A stretch of 64,000 bases of DNA, from positions 493,962 through 557,961 of the forward strand of contig JACKHZ010000012.1 of assembly GCA_020638735.1 (NCBI GenBank), written 5' to 3'. Position numbers and translations under genes: made by a program. Source of the DNA: Planctomycetota bacterium. GTDB lineage: Bacteria > Planctomycetota > UBA1135 > UBA2386. Shown piece after piece: positions 10,993-17,375 of this stretch. A model generated the notes under the pieces. The model worked only from the letters and a program-made list of their open reading frames with translations. It was not told the origin of the DNA and made no database searches. Every line of letters starts with the position of its first letter. Position 1 is the first letter of the stretch.

Positions 10993-12639
10993 TCAGCGCT
11001 CCGCGCCGGTGGCGGCGCCAGGCGCCGCGCCGGCGACGGCGCGAGGCGCCGCGCCTATACACAGCAGCTCGCGCGCGGTGCGGTGGTAGAGGCGGCCGTC
11101 GGCGAACGACACCGAGTTGCCGGTCCAGGTCTCGCCGATCGCGCCGAGATCGCCCCAGCCGATCAGCTCCGCACGCTGCACGTCGATCGCGTAGACGATG
11201 CCCGTCTGCAGCGTGCAGAACAGCACGTCGCCGACCTGCGTCGGTGACGGATGGAACACCCAGTCCCAGCCGTCCCAGCGGCTGCGTTGGTCGCCGGTGA
11301 CTTCGTCGCCGCGGCTGTCGATCGCGCGCGCCTCGAGCTTGCCGCGCCACGTCGACGTGGCCGGCGACGTCGGCAACTCGCGATAGTGCACGGCGCCGCG
11401 TTCGGCGTCGATCGCGGCGAGGCACCACGGCGCGCCGAGCACCGGCTTGCCCCACGCGGTCGCGTAGGTGAGAAACCACAGCTTGCCGGCGGCCGCGTGC
11501 ATCGAGTAGCGCGCCGGGAACACGCCCTTGTCGAGCGTCGTCACACCGCGATCGGTGTGAGCCGTGGCGCCCTCGGCCGGCGCCTCTTCGAGATGCACGT
11601 TCTCGATCAGCGAGATCTCGCGCACCACGGCGCCGGTGTGCACGTCGAGCACGACCAGCACGTTGTTGGGCTCCTTCAGCAGCCAGTAGGCGAAGCGCTC
11701 GTCGGCGGCCATCGTCTGCAGCGCGCCCTCGTGGTTGCCGCGCGGGTCCTCGTAGCGCCACACCGTCGTGCCGGCGTCCGGGCCGGTGGCGCGCGTCAGC
11801 GACAGGCCGACCGGGCGCTCGGGCACGTCGTGCGGGCCGCCGCGCGCGTGCAGCACGCACGGACCGCCGTCGGTCGCGACCAGGATCGGCGCGTTGTAGT
11901 GCGTCAGCGCGTCGTCGCTGGTCCACAGCACCGCGCCGGTCGCCGCATCGAGCCCGAGCAGGAAGTTCCACGGCGCCTTCGCCTCGCCGTGCGTGACCGG
12001 CTCCATGTGCACGAACGTCTTCGCGCCTTCGCCGCGGCTCGGGTCGTCGATCAGGAACGGTTCGAACTGCTTGTTGAACGGCCCGTCCGACGTCGGCGTG
12101 AAGCGTCGCGACCAGACCACGTCGCCGCCGTGCGTCATGCAGACGACCTGCCCGCCGCCGTTGGTGAACCAGACGTGCCGCGCGTCGGCGCACGGCGACG
12201 CGCTGGTCGCGTCGGAGAACGGGTAGCTGTAGATCGACGGCTCCTCGCCTTCGATGCGCCGCGTCCACAGCAGCTCGCCGGTCGCCGCGTCGAGGCCGTG
12301 TGCGTCGATGTGCTTGCCGACGACGGTGCGCTTCTCCGTGGCGTGCGCGTAGCGCGCCGCGTCCTCGGCCGACAACCCTTCGCCGGTCCACGGCGCCATC
12401 GTCGTCACGAACAACCGGCCGCCGGCGATGGCGATGCCGCCCTGGCCGGTCTCCGGCAGCGGCGTGCGCCAGACGATGTTCTCGCCGGTCGTCGCCGAGA
12501 AGTGCGTCGGCGGCGCGCCGTCGGCGGTCCAGTCGCCGTGCGGGCCCGAGCCCTGCGGCCACGGCGCGGCCCCGTGCTGCGGCGCCGCGCAGGCGAGCAG
12601 CGCGAGCGGCAGGCACCAGTTCGTCACGCGTCGGATCAT
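10993..12639 (-). CDS. PQQ-type beta-propeller lipoprotein
   Basis: The 548-residue product is predicted as an outer-surface or periplasmic propeller. I chose the ATG at 12639, not the one 15 bp upstream, because it directly follows a -10-like TATGCC and gives a clean lipoprotein signal (LPLALLAC). The repeats show the PQQ/YVTN pattern of WRTPLP, GLDAATGELLWTR, LGLDAATGAVLW, VLDVHTGAVV and YAIDVQRAEL. In addition there are blade motifs like GGRLFVT and DGRLYHRTARELLCI. Related proteins are annotated as PQQ-binding-like beta-propeller repeat or BamB-like. There is no sign of real PQQ dehydrogenase catalytic residues. The substrate or partner is unknown. Confidence 0.85.
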   Translation of the reverse strand: MIRRVTNWCLPLALLACAAPQHGAAPWPQGSGPHGDWTADGAPPTHFSATTGENIVWRTPLPETGQGGIAIAGGRLFVTTMAPWTGEGLSAEDAARYAHATEKRTVVGKHIDAHGLDAATGELLWTRRIEGEEPSIYSYPFSDATSASPCADARHVWFTNGGGQVVCMTHGGDVVWSRRFTPTSDGPFNKQFEPFLIDDPSRGEGAKTFVHMEPVTHGEAKAPWNFLLGLDAATGAVLWTSDDALTHYNAPILVATDGGPCVLHARGGPHDVPERPVGLSLTRATGPDAGTTVWRYEDPRGNHEGALQTMAADERFAYWLLKEPNNVLVVLDVHTGAVVREISLIENVHLEEAPAEGATAHTDRGVTTLDKGVFPARYSMHAAAGKLWFLTYATAWGKPVLGAPWCLAAIDAERGAVHYRELPTSPATSTWRGKLEARAIDSRGDEVTGDQRSRWDGWDWVFHPSPTQVGDVLFCTLQTGIVYAIDVQRAELIGWGDLGAIGETWTGNSVSFADGRLYHRTARELLCIGAAPRAVAGAAPGAATGAER

Positions 12640-12645
12640 GCCGCA

Positions 12646-12651
12646 GGCATA
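12646..12651 (-). promoter_or_regulatory. Candidate -10 hexamer TATGCC for a leaderless transcript
   Basis: On the minus strand TATGCC is followed by TGCGGC and the ATG at 12639. The six-base spacing matches the other leaderless candidates. Confidence 0.4.
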
Positions 12652-12683
12652 CACCGCGACGCCGCGGACGGCGAGCCGCGGCC

Positions 12684-13094
12684 CTACGCTTCGAGCGCAG
12701 CGACGGCGCGGTCGATGTCGTTGGGTCGCACGTGCACGAGGTAGCAGTAGCAGCCGGCGTTGGCCATGCCGGTCGAGGCGTAGACCTCGATGCCGGCGGC
12801 GGTCAGCCGACGCAGCATGCTGGCGACGATGCCGTGCCGGTCCGCCCCGCTCGCGAGCAGGGCCGGGTGCGGGCCGTCGACAGCGAGCCCGGCGTTGTGC
12901 GCGGCGTTCTCGAACGTGGCGCGGTCTTCGGGGAACAGCGTCAGCTGCGTGCGCATCGGGCCGATCGGCACCGCGGAGAACGCCAGCAGGTTGACGCCGA
13001 GCTGCGCGAGCTGGTCGAGCACTTCGACCGCGGCGCCCGCCTCTGCTGCGACCGAGGTGTAGAAGTAGTCGACCCGTCGGATCTGGGAAGACAT
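12684..13094 (-). CDS. Small ACT-domain-like protein
   Basis: The 136-residue cytoplasmic protein has two beta-alpha-beta units. The first runs from VDYFYTSV through GAAVEVLDQLAQLGVNLLAFSAVP; the second through GIVASMLRRLTAAGIEVYASTGM and ends YCYLVHVRPNDIDRAVAAL. This is the layout of tandem ACT domains that bind small ligands such as amino acids. It has the only textbook Shine-Dalgarno in the neighbourhood, AAAGGAGGT, with a spacing of 5 nt. It lies just downstream of the MEMO-type gene on the same strand, 126 bp away, so it may be its own transcription unit. The ligand is unknown. Confidence 0.75.
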   Translation of the reverse strand: MSSQIRRVDYFYTSVAAEAGAAVEVLDQLAQLGVNLLAFSAVPIGPMRTQLTLFPEDRATFENAAHNAGLAVDGPHPALLASGADRHGIVASMLRRLTAAGIEVYASTGMANAGCYCYLVHVRPNDIDRAVAALEA

Positions 13095-13099
13095 CGGGG

Positions 13100-13108
13100 A
13101 CCTCCTTT
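13100..13108 (-). promoter_or_regulatory. Strong Shine-Dalgarno AAAGGAGGT
   Basis: Minus-strand AAAGGAGGT lies 5 nt before the ATG at 13094. It stands out because most genes in the window have weak or no such site, suggesting high expression of the ACT-like protein. Confidence 0.75.
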
Positions 13109-13220
13109 GGAAGAGAACCCCGTCAGGGTAGTGCTTCTCGCGGTCGCGCGCTGGCCGGGTGGTGCTCGGTCTGCGGCAGAGTCGGGCGGCAGCAGTGGGC
13201 GTAGGTGCCGAAGGAAGCAG

Positions 13221-14441
13221 TCAGGCGCCTTCGCCGGCGAACGCCATCGCGCAGAACGACACCACCTGCGAGTCGTCCGCCGCGCGCGCCTGCCCGTAGT
13301 GCAGCAGCTCGCCGCTGCCGCCGGCGAGCGCGGCGCAGAGCGTGATCGCCGGACCGGAGCAGACGCGGTCGGGGTTGCCGCAGTCGTCGACCGCCGCGTG
13401 GAACGGGCCGGGTTCGGCGCGTTCGAGGTGCACGAGGCGCGCGCGTTCGTCGGTGTCGAGGCGCGCGAGGCGGTCGTCGTCGATCGCGTCGGGGTCGCCG
13501 AAGAACGGGCCGAGGTGGGCGAGGTCGGCGCCGGCGACGAAGCAGACGCGGCCACGGGTCGCCGCCGCGGCATCGCGGAACGTGGCCAGCAGCTCCTGCA
13601 GCCACGGCTCGCGCAGCGGGTCGCCGTCGGCCGACGGCAACGCGCCGCACAAGAAGCACGCGACGCGGAACGGCCGGTCGCCGAAGTGTCGCTGGTGCAG
13701 GTGCTGCAGCCACAGCACCTGGAACTCGAGGCTGTGTTCGTCGCGGTGGATCAGCAGGTCGAGCGCGGCTGGCTCGCCGAGCTCGCGATGCACGGCCGCG
13801 ACGAACTCGCGGTCGGTCCTGACGACGCCGAGCGGCGTCTGCCAGTCGAGCGGCAGGCCGGTGACCGGCGCCGTCGGGCCGGCGTGGCCGGTGCCGAAGA
13901 TCACGTAGAGGTCGGCGGGCTCGCGGCCGAGCAGCGCGCGGTAGGCCGCGCCGTAGCCGGCGGCGCCGCGCGCGAGGTCGATGTGCGGCGCGACCAGGCC
14001 GCGCAGCGGCGCGTTCGTGCCGGGCTTCGCCGCGCCGGCGTCGAGCATGCGATCGAGCGCCGCGCGCAGCATCGTCGGCTCGGCGGGATAGCCGGCCGAG
14101 CCGGCGTGGCTCGCCGGGCGCACGCCGGACGTGGTGAACGCTCGCGCAGCGTGTTCGGCGGCCTCGTCGAAGCGCGGGCCGATCAGCAAGAGCCGCGCGT
14201 CGAGGTCGGCGACGACCTGTCCGACCAGTTCGGCCGGCAGCTCTTCGCCGTACTGCTGCTCGGCCTCCTTCTGGATCTGCGCGACGGTGCGTTCGCCGGT
14301 GCAGCGCCCGACGATCGGCAGCAGCCCCTCGGGGATGAAGGTGGGCTCGCTGATGCCGAGACGATCGCTCAGCACCACGCCGCGCTGCTCGCCGTCGGCG
14401 ATGCGCTGCACGTCGAGCGCGCGGATCGCCGGCTGGTTCAC
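13221..14441 (-). CDS. MEMO1-family protein (AmmeMemoRadiSam system protein B-like)
   Basis: The 406-residue product starts at a GTG that overlaps the epimerase stop as GTGA. Residues 1 to about 110 include a winged-helix, PqqD-like region (TVAQIQKEAEQQYGEELPAELV). The rest is the MEMO fold, related to extradiol dioxygenases and LigB: APHIDLARG, IFGTGHAG, HRDEHSLEFQVLWLQ and FVAGADLAHLGPFFGD carry the conserved His/Asp cluster. In AmmeMemoRadiSam systems this protein works with an AMMECR1 protein and a radical SAM enzyme, neither of which is seen here. The activity is unknown; redox or metal-dependent chemistry is an inference from the family. Confidence 0.87.
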   Translation of the reverse strand: MNQPAIRALDVQRIADGEQRGVVLSDRLGISEPTFIPEGLLPIVGRCTGERTVAQIQKEAEQQYGEELPAELVGQVVADLDARLLLIGPRFDEAAEHAARAFTTSGVRPASHAGSAGYPAEPTMLRAALDRMLDAGAAKPGTNAPLRGLVAPHIDLARGAAGYGAAYRALLGREPADLYVIFGTGHAGPTAPVTGLPLDWQTPLGVVRTDREFVAAVHRELGEPAALDLLIHRDEHSLEFQVLWLQHLHQRHFGDRPFRVACFLCGALPSADGDPLREPWLQELLATFRDAAAATRGRVCFVAGADLAHLGPFFGDPDAIDDDRLARLDTDERARLVHLERAEPGPFHAAVDDCGNPDRVCSGPAITLCAALAGGSGELLHYGQARAADDSQVVSFCAMAFAGEGA

Positions 14442-15586
14442 GCGAGCTTCCTGACGCCGATGCCGGGGCGGTCGTCGAGCGTGACCTTGCCGTCGACGAT
14501 GGTCGCGCCGTCGAACAGGTCGTTGCCGATCAGCACCGCGCCGTCCAGGTCGGCCCAGTCGGCCATCGGCGACATCTGCGCGGCGGCGGAGATCGCGCAC
14601 GACGTCTCGGTCATGCAGCCGAGCATGACCTTCATGCCGAGCGCCTTGGCCAGCGAGATCATGCGGTGGCCTTCGCGCATGCCGGTGCACTTCATCAGCT
14701 TGACGTTGATGCCGTCGTAGACGCCGTAGGCCTTGCGCACGTCCTCGAGCCGGGTGATCGCCTCGTCGGCGACGATCGGCAGCGGCGACTTCTCCGTCAG
14801 CCACGCCAGGTCGTCGATCTGCTCCTTGGGCATCGGCTGCTCGACGAACTCGACGCCGCGCCCGGCCAGCCACTCGCACATCGACAGCGCCAGCGAACGG
14901 TCCTTCCAACCCTGGTTGACGTCGACGCGGATCGGCTTCTGGGTGACGCTGCGGATGGTCTCGATCATCTCCTTGTCGTTGTCGCGACCGAGCTTGACCT
15001 TGAGCACCTTGTAGATGTCCGCCTCCTTCACCTTCTGCCGCACGACCTCGGGTGTGTCGATGCCGATGGTGAACGACGTCACCGGCGTCTTCGCCGGGTC
15101 GAGGCCCCAGATGCGGTGCCACGGCTGGCCCATCTGCTTGCCGAGCCAGTCGTGCAGCGCGATGTCGAACGCTGCCTTCGCGGCGCGGTTGTCCGGCGCG
15201 AGCGCGTCGACGTCGGCGAGGATGTCGCCGACCAGCCACGGGTCCGGGTAGCGGCGCATGTCGATCTTGGACAGGAACGCCTGCGCGGTCTCCTGCGACT
15301 CGCCGAGGTACGGCGGCATCGACGCCTCGCCGTAGCCGACGACGCCGTCGCCTTCGAGCTCGACCATCATCGTCGGTGTGGTCGTTCGCGAGCTGGTCGC
15401 GATCGTGAACACGTGCTTCAGCTGCAGCGTGTACGGGTAGAAGCGCAGCGTCAGCGGGCCGGTCGGGTGGCGCGTCAGCGACGCCGCCCCGGTCATGCTG
15501 CCGCACGAAGTCGCGGTCGCAGCGGTGGTGGCGGCAGCAGCGGCGAGCGCGCCGTGCTTGAGGAACGAGCGGCGATCGGAGGTCAT
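14438..15586 (-). CDS. Enolase-superfamily dipeptide (L-Ala-D/L-Glu) epimerase-like enzyme, Tat-exported
   Basis: The 382-residue product begins with a twin-arginine signal (SDRRSFLKHG). It may end at Cys28 in ATSCGS, giving a Tat lipoprotein. The ATG at 15586 was chosen because it places that signal at the N-terminus. The enolase-superfamily catalytic set is visible: KVK at 196-198, metal ligands Asp222 (VDVNQ), Glu249 (VEQP) and Asp274 (ADEA), and Lys296 (NVKLMK). These match dipeptide epimerases that convert peptidoglycan-derived L-Ala-D-Glu. Overlap of four bases with the MEMO-type gene implies coupled translation. Specificity within the superfamily cannot be fixed from motifs. Confidence 0.87.
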   Translation of the reverse strand: MTSDRRSFLKHGALAAAAATTAATATSCGSMTGAASLTRHPTGPLTLRFYPYTLQLKHVFTIATSSRTTTPTMMVELEGDGVVGYGEASMPPYLGESQETAQAFLSKIDMRRYPDPWLVGDILADVDALAPDNRAAKAAFDIALHDWLGKQMGQPWHRIWGLDPAKTPVTSFTIGIDTPEVVRQKVKEADIYKVLKVKLGRDNDKEMIETIRSVTQKPIRVDVNQGWKDRSLALSMCEWLAGRGVEFVEQPMPKEQIDDLAWLTEKSPLPIVADEAITRLEDVRKAYGVYDGINVKLMKCTGMREGHRMISLAKALGMKVMLGCMTETSCAISAAAQMSPMADWADLDGAVLIGNDLFDGATIVDGKVTLDDRPGIGVRKLA

Positions 15587-15748
15587 CGGTTGCGGGGCAG
15601 CTGGGGAGCCTGGTTCGGGCAGCGCCGGTCGTGGTCGGTGCTGCGGGCAGAGCGTCGTTGCGCGCGAGCGCATGACAGCGCGAGCCTACCTCCTCGCCGG
15701 TCCACGGTCACGGCGTGCGAGGAACCCGACTCCATGTCGGCGAGATCG

Positions 15749-15762
15749 CTTCACCGGTGAAG
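15749..15762. repeat. 14-bp palindrome in the 15587-15874 intergenic region
   Basis: CTTCACCGGTGAAG is a perfect palindrome in the divergent promoter region between the epimerase and the LamG gene. A TAGAGT hexamer follows at 15788-15793 on the plus strand. It may be an operator; nothing else clear is seen in this 288-bp gap. Confidence 0.3.
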
Positions 15763-15874
15763 GGCTTCCCTCCGACGCGGGCGTCCCTAGAGTTCGGCCC
15801 CGCAGGAGGCTGGTACCCGCCTCGCCTCCCAACCAGAACCAGAACACTCCTCTCCTGACTCCCAGGATCGACAC

Positions 15875-17191
15875 ATGAACGCCCCTGTATTCGCCCTCGT
15901 CGCTCTGTCCACCGCGATCGCGCTGCCCGCGCAGATCGGCCCGGACTTCCTGGTCCATCACGACTTCCTGCCCACCGGCGGCAGCACCTACCTCAACCTC
16001 GGCTCGACCGGCGTCGCCAACGACGGCACACCCTCCGGCGCGGTGACCATCGTCGCCGGCCCGCTCGGCGCGGCCGTGAACCTCGGCGGCGTCATGGGCG
16101 ACGAGATCAACTGCGGCCCGACGCCGATCCTCGGCGGGCAGGAGCGCACGGTGTCGGTGTGGGCGCGCACGACGGCCGCTTCGGGCCTCGTCACGCCGCT
16201 GTCGTTCGGCACCAACCCGGGCAACGGCACCAAGTGGGACATGGACATCGACTGCACCAACGGCGGCACGCTGGAGCTCGGCGTCAGCGGTGGGCGCACG
16301 ACCGGTGTCGGGCCGGCGGTCAACGACGGTCAGTGGCACATGCTGACGATGGTGCTGCCGACCGGCGGCACCACCATCAACCAGGTGCGCGTGTTCGTCG
16401 ACGGCGTGTTCGCCTACAGCAACTCGGGCACCCAGGTCGTCAACACCCAGCCCGGCCCGGTCATCGTCGGCCGCTCGGCCAACCCGCTGACGCTGATCCA
16501 GTTCTTCCCCGGTGACGTCGACGAGCCCGCGCTGTGGTCCAAGGGCTTCCGTGACGAGCAGGTGAAGGGCCTCTACGACGTCGCGGTCGACGCCAACCTC
16601 TACTACTCGCCGTACGAGTTCGAGCAGCTGCTCGAGGTCTACCGCCAGAACCAGCCCGCGGTCACGATCGGCGGCCGCACCTGGCTCCGCGCCACGGGCC
16701 TTACCGGCAACGCCGGTCTGACCGCGCTGCCGAACGGCGGCTACCAGCTGCTGTTCGACACCGTCACCGGCGAAGGCGTCGCGACGCCGCCCGCGTCGTT
16801 CGTCACCGCCGGCACCGGCTGCGCGAGCCCGGCCGGCCTGTCGACGCTGTCGGCGCCGCAGCTGCCGGTGCTCGGCGGCACGCTGCAGGTCGACGTCGAC
16901 AACGTCTCGGCGACCGGCCTGTCGTTCATGGTGATCGGCTACACGACCTTCGGCCCGTTCCCGATCAGCGCCATCGGCCTGACCAACGATCCGACGTGCC
17001 TCGGCACCGTCAGCCCGGACGTGTTCGTCGGCCCGCTCGGCGTCGCCGGCAGCACCGCGACGTTCCTGCTGCCGATCCCGGCCGACAGCGCGTTGACCGG
17101 CGCGCAGCTCCACTTCCAGGGCCTCCAGCTCGAGTTCACGAACGGCTTCTGGAACCTGAGCGATCGGGGTACCGCGACGCTCGGCTTCTGA
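15875..17191 (+). CDS. Secreted LamG/concanavalin-like protein with planctomycete C-terminal module
   Basis: The 438-residue product has a signal peptide ending IALPAQ. Residues from about 25 to 260 form a LamG-like jellyroll: TVSVWARTT, GTLELGVSGG, DGQWHMLTMVL, VRVFVDGV, VIVGRSAN and FFPGDVDEPALW are the usual strand motifs of LamG_3 domains. The C-terminal 140 residues hold a beta-rich module starting GTGCASPAG and ending with DSALTGAQLHFQG and the terminal GTATLGF. The whole protein is a close paralogue of the second half of the next gene. It presumably binds carbohydrate or protein outside the cell; the ligand is unknown. Confidence 0.85.
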   Translation: MNAPVFALVALSTAIALPAQIGPDFLVHHDFLPTGGSTYLNLGSTGVANDGTPSGAVTIVAGPLGAAVNLGGVMGDEINCGPTPILGGQERTVSVWARTTAASGLVTPLSFGTNPGNGTKWDMDIDCTNGGTLELGVSGGRTTGVGPAVNDGQWHMLTMVLPTGGTTINQVRVFVDGVFAYSNSGTQVVNTQPGPVIVGRSANPLTLIQFFPGDVDEPALWSKGFRDEQVKGLYDVAVDANLYYSPYEFEQLLEVYRQNQPAVTIGGRTWLRATGLTGNAGLTALPNGGYQLLFDTVTGEGVATPPASFVTAGTGCASPAGLSTLSAPQLPVLGGTLQVDVDNVSATGLSFMVIGYTTFGPFPISAIGLTNDPTCLGTVSPDVFVGPLGVAGSTATFLLPIPADSALTGAQLHFQGLQLEFTNGFWNLSDRGTATLGF

Positions 17192-17211
17192 GCCGGTAGG
17201 ACGCGTCGGTC

Positions 17212-17246
17212 GCCGCAGTCACCGGCCTCGGCCACGCGACTGCGGC
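17212..17246 (+). terminator. Long-stem hairpin after the LamG gene
   Basis: GCCGCAGTC and GACTGCGGC form a perfect 9-bp stem with a 17-nt loop that itself can pair (GGCC..GGCC), starting 21 bp after the stop. There is no T-run. It is a plausible intrinsic or processing terminator. Confidence 0.45.
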
Positions 17247-17280
17247 AGCCGCCGAAGTCCTCGTCCCCGCGTCTCGTCGC

Positions 17281-17300
17281 CGCGCGCACGCGCGCGCGCG
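17281..17300. repeat. Alternating pyrimidine-purine tract (Z-DNA-prone)
   Basis: Twenty consecutive bases alternate pyrimidine and purine, mostly CG steps. It lies in the spacer between the twin LamG genes, 76 bp before the second one. Such tracts can flip to Z-DNA and are prone to slippage; a role here is only inference. Confidence 0.4.
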
Positions 17301-17313
17301 TGACTTCCCCGTA

Positions 17314-17349
17314 TCGACGCCAGGCGGTTCTGCGCGCCCGCGCCTGGCG
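17314..17349. repeat. 11-bp inverted repeat upstream of the metallophosphoesterase gene
   Basis: GACGCCAGGCG and CGCCTGGCGTC form perfect 11-bp arms separated by 14 nt. The repeat ends 26 bp before the ATG at 17376. It may be an operator for a dimeric regulator or a stable 5' leader hairpin. Confidence 0.45.
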
Positions 17350-17375
17350 TCTACTCCGCGCATCTGTTCGTTCCC

